Part shown: positions 10,183 through 20,816 of the stretch, piece by piece
Numbering within the stretch: position 1 is the first letter of the stretch
Layout of the letters: each line of letters opens with the position of its first letter
From: Marinomonas rhodophyticola
GTDB lineage: Bacteria; Pseudomonadota; Gammaproteobacteria; Pseudomonadales; Marinomonadaceae
Assembly: GCF_026113935.1 (NCBI RefSeq)
Contig: NZ_JAPEUL010000007.1
Coordinates: 806,001 to 870,000, forward strand
Length of the DNA: 64,000 nt
Direction: 5' to 3'
The notes under the pieces: model-generated
What the model saw: the letters and a program-made list of their open reading frames with translations, nothing else
Databases searched by the model: none
Told to the model about the DNA's origin: nothing
Made by a program: the position numbers and the translations under genes

Positions 10183-11123
10183 ATGGCTCGTAAAATTATT
10201 ATTGATACGGATCCGGCATCGATGATGCGATGGCGATTTTCTTTGCCTTCCAAGCACCGCAATTGGAAGTGCTCGGTTTAACAACGACCTATGGAAACGT
10301 GTCTGTAGATTTGGCAACGCAAAATGCCATTACTTTGACAGAAATCGCTAAGGTCGATGTGCCTGTCGCAAGAGGGGTTGCGGTGCCAAGTGTTATTGCA
10401 CCACGCCCACACCCTGACTTTGTTCATGGTAAAGACGGCTTCGGTAACATCAATTGGTCGGCCCCAAAAGGCAAAGCCATCGACAAAGATGCAGCGCAAT
10501 TTATTGTGGATACGGTTCGCCAATACCCTGGTGAAGTGACGATTATCGCACTTGGTCCATTGGGCAACCTAGCGAAAGCCCTTGAGCTTGACCCAGAAGT
10601 AGCCAGCCTAGTAGACGAAGTGGTTTTGATGGGGGGAACGGCGATTGAGTACGGTAACGTATCACCCGTGGCAGAAGCCAACATCATGAACGACCCTCAC
10701 GCAGCGGATAAAGTGTTCACTGCGCCTTGGCAAGTCACCATGATTGGTTTGGATGTAACCCATCAGGTGCTGTTGGATAACACTGTTTTAGATCGTATTA
10801 GACAAGCGAACCCAACCGAAGGTGGTTTCTTGTATGACTGTGCCCAGCATTACATTAATTTTTACAGTGATCGTTTTGACATCGGAGGCTGCTATTTCCA
10901 CGATGCCTCTACCATCGCTTACGTTATTGACCCTAGTATCTTCGGTGTTGAGCTTGGTGCCGTGCGCGTTGCTTGCGAAGGCATAGGCATTGGTCAAACG
11001 ATTTTTGCGCCACAAGGCATGAGCTTTCCTGAGCCGCATTGGAACGATGTGCCTATGACACAAGTCTGTATGGAAGTGGATAGCGAGAAATTGCTCAAAC
11101 TGTTTGAGACAACCTTGTCTTAA
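10183..11123 (+). CDS. Inosine-uridine type nucleoside hydrolase (one apparent frameshift)
   Basis: Hydrolyses ribonucleosides to base and ribose using calcium held by an aspartate cluster. The start at 10183, preceded by aaagagg, reads MARKIIIDTDP, and the family continues GIDDAMAIFFA. Here one G of the CCGGG run is missing at 10213-10216, which puts the rest in another frame. Restoring it gives 313 residues. Downstream motifs are intact: LTTTYGNV, VLMGGTAIEYGNVSPVAEAN, NDPHAADKVF and the CYFHDASTIAYV active-site segment. It belongs to the RihA/RihB/RihC superfamily and I cannot decide which. Probably co-transcribed with the ribokinase-like gene. The shift looks like an error, not decay. Confidence 0.87.
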
Positions 11124-11149
11124 CGGGTTAGAATGGCGCAATCTAACGC

Positions 11150-11180
11150 AAAGGCATGGCAGTATTGTCCATGCCTTTTT
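11150..11180 (+). terminator. Terminator after the nucleoside hydrolase
   Basis: Ten-base stem AAAGGCATGG/CCATGCCTTT with a nine-base loop and following T's, 27 bases after the stop codon. Confidence 0.85.
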
Positions 11181-11199
11181 TATTTATGAAGAGAAAAAT

Positions 11200-11469
11200 A
11201 TGAAACTATTAGTCAGAAACCTTGCCCGCAACACCACAGAAGAAGAATTGAGAAGCTTGTTTGCCGTTCACGGTACGTTGCAGTCTTGTACTATTGTGAT
11301 GGACAAAGAGACAGGTGAATCGAAAGGCTTTGCCTTCGTTGAAATGCCAAAAGTGGGTGAGGCAAAAGTCGCCATCAAAACGCTCAATGGCATGGACGTA
11401 GATGGCTCTAAAATTCGTGTGAAGAAAGCGGAAGACACGGTGAAAAAAGACGACAGCGACGCAGAATAA
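11200..11469 (+). CDS. RRM-domain RNA-binding protein
   Basis: An 89-residue single RNA-recognition-motif protein of the bacterial RbpD-like kind. RNP2 (KLLVRNLARN) is at the N-terminus and RNP1 (GESKGFAFVEM) is near residue 45; the tail is acidic and lysine-rich (VKKAEDTVKKDDSDAE). These proteins bind RNA in the cytoplasm, and some are linked to cold response, but the target here is unknown. I chose the ATG at 11200, preceded by gaagaga, rather than an earlier in-frame codon inside the preceding terminator. No operon partner on this strand. Confidence 0.9.
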   Translation: MKLLVRNLARNTTEEELRSLFAVHGTLQSCTIVMDKETGESKGFAFVEMPKVGEAKVAIKTLNGMDVDGSKIRVKKAEDTVKKDDSDAE

Positions 11470-11491
11470 GCTCGATGAGCTTGCCTGTTAC

Positions 11492-11818
11492 CTAAGAATG
11501 GGCGTCGGCAAACTCTTTGATAAACTGTCTGTCCTTATCAGAAATGGTGTGGTAAGACAGTTTTATGTAGTGCTTATTATGCTCGTTAAAGACATCCAGT
11601 TGTGGGTCGCACAATATTTTGATTGTGGCTGTTTTTCCTTCATGAATCGCTTTTAGCTCTAGCTTTACCATTTTTGATCCTTGTAAACCTTCTGGCGCTT
11701 CCACTTCTATCATTTGAGTTGATATGTGTGTGCAATGGATCGGCATAATTTTACCGTTGGTTAAAAACAGTGTCCCTGTCCAAAAACAACGAACATAAGG
11801 GGAATGTGAAATAGACAT
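11492..11818 (-). CDS. Hypothetical protein, possibly PilZ-like
   Basis: A 108-residue cytoplasmic protein without a signal peptide. The start at 11818 follows aaaggtaaag and is preferred over an in-frame ATG 23 codons upstream. The predicted strands (CFWTGTLFLTNGKIMPIH, SKMVKLELKAIHEGKT) and the ending HYIKLSYHTISDKDRQFIKE recall the beta-barrel and final helix of PilZ domains. The diagnostic RxxxR and D/NxSxxG c-di-GMP motifs are not visible, so the assignment is weak. A structure comparison would decide it. Convergent with the RRM gene. Confidence 0.55.
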   Translation of the reverse strand: MSISHSPYVRCFWTGTLFLTNGKIMPIHCTHISTQMIEVEAPEGLQGSKMVKLELKAIHEGKTATIKILCDPQLDVFNEHNKHYIKLSYHTISDKDRQFIKEFADAHS

Positions 11819-11987
11819 TGCTTTACCTTTTGTAAAATGAAGACTCAGGCCAAAAATGACGCTTTTGGAAGTGCCATTATAGTGCAAGATTGCAAAGATG
11901 TGATAGCTAGATAAAATTGATATGGATCAAGATGTTGCGCCATGTCTATGAGCAACATCTTGATTATTGGGGATACATTAGTCTTGT

Positions 11988-13314
11988 TTAGCTTTGTTTT
12001 TGTAGTGTTTCGCCCAGTGCGTTGATCAAGCTGTCTATTTCAGATGGTTCGGTGGTGAAGGGCGGTGCTAATTGAATGGTATCGGCACCATAACGAACGT
12101 AATAGCCTTTGTCCCACATGGCCATGGCAATTTGGAACGGACGTTTGGCGGGTTCGCCATTGATGGGTGCAATGGTGATTCCTGCCGCGAAACCGTAATT
12201 ACGGATATCCGTAATGAGTGGGCTGGCGTCTTTTAGCTGATGCACGCTGTTTTCCCAAGTCGCGCTCATACTATTGACTCGTTCTATCAAGCCTTGTTTT
12301 TTAATTTCACTAAGCGATGCTAAACCCGCAGCGCAAGCAATAGGGTGAGCCGAATAAGTGTAGCCATGCGGGATTTCTAACATGTATTCTGGACCGCCAT
12401 TGTCCATGAAGGTGTCGTAGATCTCCTGCTTGAAAGCCACAACGCCCATTGGAATAACGCCGTTGGTGACTTGTTTTGCCATGGTAATGATGTCGGGCGT
12501 CACACCGAAAGCCTCAGCACCTGTTTTTGCGCCCATGCGACCAAATGCGGTAATCACTTCATCAAAGATAAGCAAAATATTGTGTTGATCACAGATCTCG
12601 CGCAAACGTTGTAAATACCCTTGTGGTGGCACAATCACTCCAGCAGAGCCTGACATAGGTTCCACAATGACGGCAGCAATATTCGATGCATCGTGCATCA
12701 TGATTAGATTAAGCAGATCTTCAGCACGCTCTTTACCTTGCTCTGCCATCCCTTTGGAAAACTCACTGCCTGGCACTTGGGTGTGAGGCAAGTGATAGGA
12801 TTCTAAGCCTTGACCATAAAGTGTGCGGTTCGCAGGAATGCCGCCAACGCTGAAGCCTGAAATGCCTGCGCCATGGTAACCTTTAGCGCGGCCAATGAAC
12901 TTGGTTTTTGTGCCCATGCCTTTTTTACGCCAATAAGCACGAGCGACTTTTAAAGCCGTATCAACCGACTCTGAGCCAGAGCCCCGTGAAGAAAATCCGG
13001 TTTAGTCCTGTGGGCATGAACTCGGTAATTTGCTCAGCCAGCAAAAAAGACTTCTCATGACCGAATTGAAAAGCAGGGGAGTAATCAAGCGTTTTGACTT
13101 GTTGTGCGACGGCCTCGTTGATAGCCGCAACGCTATGACCCAAGCCGCATGTCCACAAGCCAGATAAGCCGTCGAAAATCTTTCTGCCATCGGAATCGGT
13201 GTAATATTTTCCTGCGGCCGAGGCGATGATACGAGGGTCTTTTTTAAATTGACGATTGCCTGTATAGGCCATCCAATGGGCGTCAAGTTGGGCTTGGGTT
13301 AGATTGTGACTCAT
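11988..13314 (-). CDS. Omega-amino acid:pyruvate aminotransferase (class III, one apparent frameshift)
   Basis: PLP-dependent class III aminotransferase of the beta-alanine/omega-amino-acid:pyruvate type. The N-terminal part has DGLSGLWTCGLGHSVAAIN. The C-terminal part has KGYHGAGISGFSVGG, the AVIVEPMSGSAGV segment, IFDEVITAFGRMG (PLP-binding Asp) and ITMAKQVTNG (Schiff-base Lys). The frame breaks at 12979-12985, where the coding strand reads GGGGCTC instead of the expected GGGCTC. Removing one G restores FTGSGSESVDTALKVARA and a 441-residue protein. Likely substrates are beta-alanine, putrescine-type amines or similar. No operon partner; the upstream region is AT-rich. Confidence 0.88.
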
Positions 13315-13440
13315 AGCATCCTCTCTCTATAAAGTGAAATATCAATAGAGTAAGCATGCCGAGCTAGAAAGGTTTAATAAATACGATGTTATTTAAATTT
13401 AGGTTAGTCTTTAGTTAACTAAAGAGAGTTGATTAAAAGA

Positions 13441-14076
13441 TTAGGTTGAGGTCTTATCTTTAAATTCGCACAAGTCTTCAATCACGCATGCGTCGCACTT
13501 AGGCTTGCGCGCCACGCAGATATAACGACCGTGAAGTATCATCCAATGGTGTGCATCCAAAAGAAACTCTTTCGGGACAAACTTCAGCAGTTTCATTTCA
13601 ACTTCTAGGACGTTTTTACCTGGAGCAACTTTAGTGCGGTTGCTAAAACGAAAGATGTGCGTGTCGACAGCCATAGCGACTTGGCGAAAGGCGGTGTTAA
13701 GGACCACATTGGCGGTTTTGCGGCCAACACCTGGTAGCGCTTCGAGTCTCTTCACGAGTTTCAGGGACGATACTGTTGTGCTTTTCGATGAGGATTTGGC
13801 AAGTTTTGATGGCATTTTCGGCCTTAGCGTTAAATAGGCCAATGGTTTTGATGTAGCTTTTTAAGCCATCTACACCAAGCGCCAGCATTTTTTCTGGTGT
13901 GTTCGCGACAGGAAAAAGCTTGCGCGTGGCTTTGTTAACACTCACGTCTGTGGCTTGCGCAGAAAATAACACCGCAATCAAAAGCTCAAAAGGTGAGTTG
14001 TATTCCAGCTCGGTTACGGGATTTGGGTTTTCAGCTCGTAAGCGAGAAAAATCTCGTAGCGTTTGTCTTTGTTCAC
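13441..14076 (-). CDS. nth: Endonuclease III (two apparent frameshifts)
   Basis: DNA glycosylase/AP lyase that removes oxidised pyrimidines in base-excision repair. The helix-hairpin-helix LPGVGRKTANVVLN carries the catalytic Lys, AVDTHIFRFSNRT carries the catalytic Asp, and the C-terminal CVARKPKCDACVIEDLC is the C-x6-C-x2-C-x5-C [4Fe-4S] loop. Two shifts interrupt it. One T is missing from a T-run at 14046-14050, between VNKDKRYEIF and SRLRAENPNP. An extra base makes GAG[A]CTC at 13744-13750, which should read EELEALPGVG. Repaired from the GTG at 14076, the protein is 211 residues, the length of E. coli Nth. It is the last gene after rnfE, as in many gammaproteobacteria. Confidence 0.92.
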
Positions 14077-14100
14077 GTTTGACTGCCTTTATGACGCTTA

Positions 14101-14150
14101 AAATTCCCTCCCCTTATCTCTTCCAAGGGGAGGGTTAAAGTGGGGTTTTA
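14101..14150. repeat. Dispersed palindromic repeat between nth and rnfE
   Basis: Contains CCCTCCCCTT and AAGGGGAGGG as an inverted repeat with a short loop. Nearly the same sequence recurs at 24815-24863 and, inverted, inside the tandem array near 28490-28650. A REP-like element family is inferred. Confidence 0.75.
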
Positions 14151-14156
14151 AATAGG

Positions 14157-14926
14157 TTAACTAACTTGTCCAGTCACACGAACCCGTTTTGACGCACTTG
14201 GGCCGTCTTTGGCTTTTTGTGTGGCGATACGTTGCTTTTCCCGTTCATCAAGGTAGTTTTTGCCTGCGATTAACAAACCTAAGCCAATAAATGCGCCCGG
14301 TGGTAAGACAGCAAACAACACATTAGGATAGTTTTCGAATACCACCCATTTCCACCCAATGGCGACATCACCAAACAATAATTGCATATCAGAAAATAGC
14401 GTACCTTGGCCAATCAGTTCGCGCATCGCGCCTAGAGTCACTAGGATAAACATGAAGCCTAAGCCCATCATAAAGCCATCTATAGCCGATGGCAGAACAG
14501 GGTTGCGACTCGCAAAGGCATCGGCACGACCGAGAATGGCGCAGTTTGTTACGATCAGTGGAATGAAAATACCTAGAATTTGATAGAGTCTCATAAGTAT
14601 AAGCCTGCATCACCAATTCGATACAGGTCGTGAATGAGGCGATGATCATCACGAAGGCTGGCAGACGAACCGCATCAGCAACATAATTACGGATGATGGA
14701 AACGGCAATATTGGAGTCCCATCAACACAACCATGGTGGCTAAGCCAAGGCCTAAGGCGTTGACCACGGTACTGGTGACCGCCAGCATAGGACACAAGCC
14801 AAGCAATTGAACAAGGGCTGGGTTGTTTTTCCAAATGCCGTTATAAATGATTTCTGCGTAATTGGCGCTTGGTTTACTCTCTTCTTGAGTAGCGTCACTG
14901 GTTGCTGTTTCTGCGCTCATTTTCAT
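14157..14926 (-). CDS. rnfE: Rnf electron transport complex subunit E (two apparent frameshifts)
   Basis: Integral membrane subunit of the Rnf complex, which couples electron flow between NADH and ferredoxin to ion transport. The N-terminal part ([16 protein letters not shown]) and the C-terminal part ([20 protein letters not shown]) carry the paired membrane cysteine motifs shared with RnfA. Two shifts separate them: coding-strand GGG[A]CTC at 14714-14720 and GAG[A]CTC at 14586-14592. Removing one base at each restores [20 protein letters not shown] and [12 protein letters not shown], giving 255 residues with a continuous set of membrane helices. It lies 9 bases after rnfG. Both shifts fit the GRG[N]CTC pattern and are probably errors. 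Confidence 0.9.
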
Positions 14927-14935
14927 TTGGCTATC

Positions 14936-15553
14936 CTAATACGCTAACAGCGTATCTTTGTGTTGATCAAAATAAATAAGAGTGTTCTTTACGGCGCGCA
15001 CCACGGCGCGAGGCGTGATGGTTGCCCCTGTGAATTGGTCAAAATCTCCGCCGTCTTTTTTCACGCCCCAGCCTTTAAGGTCTGGATTGTCTAACGATTT
15101 GTTAGAGAAGCTGAGTATCCATTTGGATTTTTTAAGCTCCACCTTGTCGCCCAGCCCAGGTGTTTCTTTGTGACTGATGACTCGGCTACCGGTGACAATA
15201 CCGTTTTTGTCAATGGCAACCAGCATGTCTAAATTACCGTTATAGCCACGCGGTGCGATGGTCTCGAAAATAATGGCAGTGACTTCGCCGTTTTTACGAG
15301 CGATGTGAATTTTAATGCCTTCTTCACTCCCCAATAACGGATCGGCAGGAAGAAAGGCTACGTCTTTGGTTAAATCGTTATCGTACAAATTGGCTGGCAA
15401 AATTTCGTTAAAGGCAGAAATTTGCGCTTCCAAAATATTGTCCTTAATGGTGTGATCGGTCAATTGATGCGTGATCGCGATGAGACCTGCAGTCAGCACG
15501 GCAAAGATAGCCAGACCTAGACTGTTGCGACGAATAGAGGCCAACAATTCCAT
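14936..15553 (-). CDS. rnfG: Rnf electron transport complex subunit G
   Basis: Periplasm-facing flavoprotein subunit of the Rnf complex. The 205-residue protein has one N-terminal membrane anchor (residues 10-30, GLAIFAVLTAGLIAIT), a domain with GYNGNLDMLVAIDKNG and ETPGLGDKVEL, and the flavinylation motif QFTGATITPRAVV, whose Thr carries covalently bound FMN in known members. The start overlaps the rnfD stop as TAATG, indicating translational coupling. Intact, and of normal length. Confidence 0.95.
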   Translation of the reverse strand: MELLASIRRNSLGLAIFAVLTAGLIAITHQLTDHTIKDNILEAQISAFNEILPANLYDNDLTKDVAFLPADPLLGSEEGIKIHIARKNGEVTAIIFETIAPRGYNGNLDMLVAIDKNGIVTGSRVISHKETPGLGDKVELKKSKWILSFSNKSLDNPDLKGWGVKKDGGDFDQFTGATITPRAVVRAVKNTLIYFDQHKDTLLAY

Positions 15554-16610
15554 TAGTTATCCTCCCCAACTTTTAAGCCTGTTTTGGCTTTTTTGTGGCC
15601 GTAGGTTCTGGGCTGAGTGTAGTAATCGATTAAAGGCGCGGCGAAGTTCATCAGTAACACGCCAAATGCCACACCATCAGGGTAGCCGCCCCAAGAGCGA
15701 ATAATATAAATCAAGATGCCAATGCCGGCACCGTAGATCAGTTTGCCGCGATTACTGGTGCAAGAAGACACAGGGTCGGTGGCAATAAAGAAAGCACCAA
15801 ACATCGCCGCGCCAGTGGTGAGGTGGAAAAACGGTGTTGCGGTGTTCGTTGGGTCCAATAAATGAAAGGCGCCAGACATGACCAACAAAGCACCCAATAG
15901 TGCCACTGGCGTGTGCCAAGTAATAATGCGCAACCCAATCAGAGCAAGACCACCCACAAGATACGCTAGGTTGACCCAAAGCCAGCTATTTAGACTTGGG
16001 CCTTGCAGCGCGGCAATGCTGCTAAAGGCCGCTTGGCTATCTAGTAAATCCTTGTGTTTAAAGCCATCTAAGGGCGTTGCCATGGTGTAGCTATCAATCA
16101 CTGGCAGCTGATGGAAAATCGCCTGCAGGCTTTGCATGAAAGACATTGTTTCACCAGCTGACACCATGCTATGCACGCCTAGCCATTGACTCATTGGCAC
16201 AGGAAAAGACACCAGTACGATGGCGTAGCCGACCATGGCTGGATTGAATGGGTTATTCCCTAAGCCGCCATAAAGCTGTTTGGCAAAGATAATCGCAAAA
16301 GCGACCGCTGTGACCGTTACCCACCAAGGCACAATGGGAGGAAGCGCAACGCCCAATAACACAGCGGTTAATAGTGCGCTGTAATCTTTCAAGAAAAAAC
16401 CAACCTGACGGCGACGAATCGCCAGAATAGCCGCTTCACTTAATAATGCCGTGATGCAGGCAATCATTAGGTTGACTAACGTGCCCCAGCCAAATAACCA
16501 AGTTTGTACCACGATGCCAGGAATGGTCGCTAAAATGACCATCTGCATCACCCAAGCGGTGCGACGTCCTGCACGTTGTGTGTGGGGGAGGTGATCCTCA
16601 ATAATGCCAT
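15553..16610 (-). CDS. rnfD: Rnf electron transport complex subunit D (one apparent frameshift)
   Basis: Polytopic membrane subunit of Rnf with covalently bound FMN. Reading from the ATG directly after the rnfC stop gives MALLRITS and then, one frame off, PHTQRAGRRTAWVMQMV. One C is missing from the C-run (G-run at 16584-16588 on the plus strand). Restoring it yields 352 residues, the length of E. coli RsxD. The FMN attachment region MATPLDGFKHK is present near residue 185. Multiple membrane helices (ATIPGIVVQTWLFGWGTLV, YLVGGLALIGLRII and others) follow. Starting at the internal ATG at 16551 would remove the conserved N-terminus. Confidence 0.93.
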
Positions 16611-19315
16611 CTAACGATTCTCTTGCAGGTTGGTTTGCGAATGAATAAGTTTTTCTAATAGTGCTTCGGCGCTTTGTAGGCGTTGCTCTGTTGTTGCTAT
16701 CTCTTGCTTAATGTTGTCTGCGTCTTCCGGTGAACTTTCTAGGCGCTTATTCAGTTTATTGATTTGCGCTTTAGCCAAAGCCACGGCGATTTTTTCTTTT
16801 TGATCTGGGTTGCTAAATCCATTTCTGGTTCGGCTTTGGCTTCGCTTCTTGCAACTGCATCCGCTGTTTTTTCTGCTGGAGTAGCAACTGGAGCTGCAGT
16901 TTGTGTGCTTTCTTCCGCTTCAAGAACGGTAAGTTTTTCTTGCGCTTCTATCAATTTCTTAGGCCATTCTGACGCTTCTATTTCGCTTTCATCTTTGCCT
17001 TGTTCTTTCAAAAGCTGGATGTTTTTCTCGGCTTTTTTCACGCCTGCCTTGGCGATGGCAAGATCAATTTTACGTTTCTTAGCGGCATCGGCATCCACAC
17101 TGTTTGGTGCCACTTCGGCAATTGTTTCTGTCTTTGGCGTCGTGGTTGCTGGATTGGCTAAGGCGTTTTCCAGTTCGTCCGCTCGCTGTTGCGCTTCTTT
17201 TAGCTGTTGGCGAATGGCGTCGATTTCGGGGGCTTGAATCTCTTCTGCTTTTTTCAAGGCTTTTTCGACTTTCTTCACCGCCGCTTTGGCAATGGCTGCG
17301 TCGATTTTGAGCTTTTTCAGTTCATCGCTGATGGCCGGTTTGCTGTCTGCTTTGTTGTCATTGGCAGGTGCCGCTGCTGGAGCGTCGCTTAGCTTGGCGG
17401 CTTTATCTTGTGCTGCTTTTAGGTCTGCCTCAAAAGCGGTAACCTTGTCTTGCAGCTCTTGATCGGCGGGATTGTCTGCTAACTGTGCTTTTAGCTTTTT
17501 CAGTTTGACGCCAATGAGTGCCACATCCACTTTGGCCTTTTTCAATTCGTCATTAACCGGCGCAGGGGCAGGTTTAGTCACGTTGGCTTCAGCCGCAATG
17601 GGTGCAGCTTCAACTGTTTTGGCGAGCTGATCTTCAAGTAAAGCGACGGCTTTTTCTTGTTCAGTCACTTGTAGCTGCAGGTTGCTGATTTCCTCAACAT
17701 GTTCGTTTTCTTGTGCTTCAAGCAGCTGTTTTTGTAGCTTTTTCAATTTGGATTTGCTGATGGCGATGTCCACTTTGAGTTTTTTCGATTCGTCAGTCGT
17801 TGCAGGCGCAGCAGTGATCGTTGGAGCTGCGTTTGTCGGTGCGGCTTTTTTCTCTTCCGCGGCTTTGCTTGGTGTCGCTTTTTGACGAGCAAGGCGCTTG
17901 GCTTCTTTTTCAGCGGCTTCGGCGTCTTGACGAGCTTTGCGTGCCTCAAAGCGTTGCTTAGCCAAATCAGATTTCACGGTGGCTTCACGGGCTTCGCGTA
18001 TGCTGCTTTTGGTATGGCGATAATACTGCACCAATGGAATGCTACTTGGGCATACATAAGAACAAGCACCGCATTCGATGCAATCAAATAGATTATGGTG
18101 TTCGGCTTTTTCGAATTCTTGGCTTTTGCTAAACCACAACAACTGCTGAGGTAACAAGCTGGCAGGGCAGGCTTGTTCGCACATGCCGCAGCGGATGCAG
18201 GCTTGCTCAGGTGCGGGTGGTGGAAGCTCTTTTTTACTGGCGGCCAAAATGCAGTTACTGGTTTTGACAATCGGTACAGCGGCGGAATTTAATGTGTAAC
18301 CCATCATTGGGCCACCCATGATCAAGCGGTTGAGTTTTTTCGGTTCAGATTCCGCGTAATCCAATAAGTGCGCAACTGGTGTGCCAAGCAACACTTCGAC
18401 GTTTTGCGGTGCTTTTAAGGCATCGCCTGTTAGCGTGGTAAAGCGTGAGATCAGAGGCTTTCCAAACGTAATGGCATCGTGAACTGCCACGCAGGTTCCA
18501 ACGTTTTGACATAATATGCCGATATCCGCTGGATACTGTCCGCTTGGTACTTCTTTTCCTGTTAATAACTGAATTAACTGTTTTTCACCACCAGAAGGGT
18601 ATTTGGTTGGCACCACGGCAATTTGAATCTTGCTGTTGCGCTTGCCTAATACGGCTTGTAAGGCCGCAATAGCGGTGGGTTTATTGTCTTCGATGCCAAT
18701 AACAACGTGATCCGCCTGCACAAGGTGTTGCAGTATCTCGATGCCGAGCACCAATTCTAGGGTTTTTTCACGAATTAGCATGTCATCGGCCGTGATGTAA
18801 GGTTCACATTCTGCGGCATTGATAATGAAATGCGTGAGTGGGTTCTTATAGGCGCCTTGAAGTTTCACTTGTGTCGGAAAGCCCGCACCGCCCATCCCGA
18901 TAATGCCCATTTCAGACAAATACGCCAACACATCGGTTTTACTGATGTCTTGCCAATGATTTAAAGGCTCAAGTGTGGTCCAAGTATCGTGGCCGTCTGG
19001 CGTGATAATAATACAAAGGTCGCTTAATCCAGAAGGATGGGCAATCAGGCGTTCTTCAATAGCGGTAATCGTACCAGAAGTCGGTGCGTGTAAAAAACTG
19101 CTTAAAAAGCCATTGTTGATGGCGATGGTTTCGCCTTTTAACACCTTATCGCCTACCTTGACTAAAGGGCGAGAGCTTTGGCCTATGTGTTGTCCAAGTG
19201 GCAAAATAAGCTCGCTTGGTAGACTCGGTCGACCTAAAGGCAATTGTAAGGATTGAGCTTTGTTTTCCGCTGGGTGAATACCGCCATGGAAAGAAAAAAT
19301 CTTGGCTGCTTGCAT
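16611..19315 (-). CDS. rnfC: Rnf electron transport complex subunit C with long repeat tail (one apparent frameshift)
   Basis: NADH-binding Rnf subunit with FMN and Fe-S clusters. Residues 1-430 are the conserved core: FSFHGGIHPAENK, the Rossmann/FMN segment MGIIGMGGAGFPTQVK, and two ferredoxin motifs CIRCGMCEQACP and CIECGACSYVCP. The remaining ~470 residues are a Lys/Ala/Glu-rich coiled coil with about five imperfect repeats. Examples of the repeat core are LKVDIAISKSKLKKLQKQL, KVDVALIGVKLKKLKAQL and KIDAAIAKAAVKKVEKAL. Near 16790-16801 one A is missing from an A-run. Restoring it extends the last repeat (IAVALAKAQINKLNKRL) to a TAG at 16611, adjacent to rnfD, for 901 residues. The start at 19315 overlaps the rnfB stop. 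Confidence 0.93.
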
Positions 19316-19911
19316 TAGTGTGCAACCTCCGTTTGGCGATCGGTGGCAATAATATTTAATGAGGTTGCGGCAATACCTTGTGGTTTGTCCCAAGACCAAG
19401 TTTTCGCTGTCACGCCTACTTCTACCATATCAATACAATCTACAGGGCAGGACTCGACACAAAGGTCGCAACCTGTGCATTCATCTGCAATGACGGTGTG
19501 CATTTGTTTCGCCGCACCTAAAATCGCATCCACAGGACAAGCCTGAATGCACTTAGTGCAACCAATGCACTCGTCTTCACGAATCACCGCAACGCGTTTG
19601 GCTGTTTCGGTGCCGTGATCGCCGTCTAAAGGAATGGCTTCCACATCTAATAAATCGGCTAACGCTTGGATCGTCGCTTGTCCCCCAGGAGGGCAGTGAT
19701 TAATGGCTTCGCCGTTGGCAATGGCTTCCGCATAGGGACGACAACCTGGGTGGCCACATTGACCGCATTGTGTTTGCGGCAACAGAGCATCAATTTGGTC
19801 AACAATTGGGTCGCCTTCCACATGGAAGCGCACATTGGCGTAACCTAGGATGGCACCAAAAATAAGTGATAAAAGGACTAAAACTCCAATAGCGAGTAGA
19901 ACGGTTAGCAT
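19315..19911 (-). CDS. rnfB: Rnf electron transport complex subunit B
   Basis: Ferredoxin-like Rnf subunit. The 198-residue protein has an N-terminal membrane helix ([18 protein letters not shown]) and a [4Fe-4S] domain with [16 protein letters not shown]. Two classic ferredoxin motifs follow, [16 protein letters not shown] and [16 protein letters not shown]. It passes electrons between ferredoxin and the membrane subunits. Its stop overlaps the rnfC start (TAATG) and it begins 9 bases after rnfA. Intact. Confidence 0.96.
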   Translation of the reverse strand: MLTVLLAIGVLVLLSLIFGAILGYANVRFHVEGDPIVDQIDALLPQTQCGQCGHPGCRPYAEAIANGEAINHCPPGGQATIQALADLLDVEAIPLDGDHGTETAKRVAVIREDECIGCTKCIQACPVDAILGAAKQMHTVIADECTGCDLCVESCPVDCIDMVEVGVTAKTWSWDKPQGIAATSLNIIATDRQTEVAH

Positions 19912-19920
19912 CGTCGACTC

Positions 19921-20502
19921 CTAAATCTGTACAAGGGCGGTGAAGCCCATGAAAGCCAAAGCCATCAGACCGGCGGTAATCATACCAATCGCTGAACCTT
20001 TAAAAACCGTTGGCACATCGGCCACGTTAATGCGCTCGCGCATAGCAGAAAACAGAACCAATACAAAAGAGAAACCGACCGCAGCACCAAAGCCGTAAAG
20101 AATCGATTCGACAAAGCCATTTTGTTTGCTGATGTTCTGTAGCGCCACACCTAATACCGCACAGTTGGTGGTGATTAAAGGCAAGAAAATACCTAATACG
20201 CGATAAAGCAGAGGACTGGTTTTATGCACTACCATTTCGGTGAACTGCACAACAACAGCAATCACTAAAATAAAGGAAATGGTCTGTAAGTACTCCAGTC
20301 CAAATGGCTGCAAAATATAGGTGTAAGTGAGATAGCTGCATAGACTCGACAATGTCAAAACAAAGGTCGTGGCCATGGCCATACCAATAGAGGTTTCTAA
20401 TTTGCCAGATACGCCCATAAAAGGGCAAAGTCCCAAAAACTGTACCAATACAAAGTTGTTAACCAAGATGGTACTGACCAGTATCAAGAGATATTCAGTC
20501 AT
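19921..20502 (-). CDS. rnfA: Rnf electron transport complex subunit A
   Basis: First gene of the rnfABCDGE cluster: a 193-residue protein with six membrane helices. The paired motifs [17 protein letters not shown] and [16 protein letters not shown] hold the conserved cysteines thought to bind an Fe-S centre within the membrane with RnfE. The beginning [16 protein letters not shown] is highly typical. Intact. The promoter probably lies in the 314 bases upstream, between this gene and metG. Confidence 0.97.
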   Translation of the reverse strand: MTEYLLILVSTILVNNFVLVQFLGLCPFMGVSGKLETSIGMAMATTFVLTLSSLCSYLTYTYILQPFGLEYLQTISFILVIAVVVQFTEMVVHKTSPLLYRVLGIFLPLITTNCAVLGVALQNISKQNGFVESILYGFGAAVGFSFVLVLFSAMRERINVADVPTVFKGSAIGMITAGLMALAFMGFTALVQI

Positions 20503-20816
20503 CTCACTTCCAAAAATATAGGAGACCTATGCACAATGTTGTGTAAAGGTTTCATTAGGTGAATATGGTGATTTTAGATGCTTTTGCTGAAAAGTATCTT
20601 TGAGCGTAACTATACCAATCTGCTTATAACTAACAAGACTAAAGCTTTTGTATTTCTAGTCCGATTTAGTATATAGATAATAAGTTATGCTTATATAAGT
20701 TCGGTTTATGTTTCTTTATTAATGCTAATGCCCACCTTATTAAGAATGTTTCTTATTCACTAAGGTGGGCATGGTTATTTATCGCATTATTGAGAACAAC
20801 ACGGATGTTTTCTGTC
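20503..20816. other. metG-rnfA intergenic region with a long hairpin
   Basis: AT-rich. The main structure is a perfect 12-base inverted repeat, ATGCCCACCTTA (20728-20739) and TAAGGTGGGCAT (20761-20772), with a 21-base loop. It follows the metG stop on the minus strand and probably ends metG transcription, although no T-run follows. The remaining 200 bases should hold the rnf promoter; I could not pick a convincing -35/-10 pair. Confidence 0.6.

Noticed and set aside
20503-20816. Riboswitch upstream of rnfA or after metG
   Set aside because: Only one long hairpin is visible; no known aptamer core was recognised.
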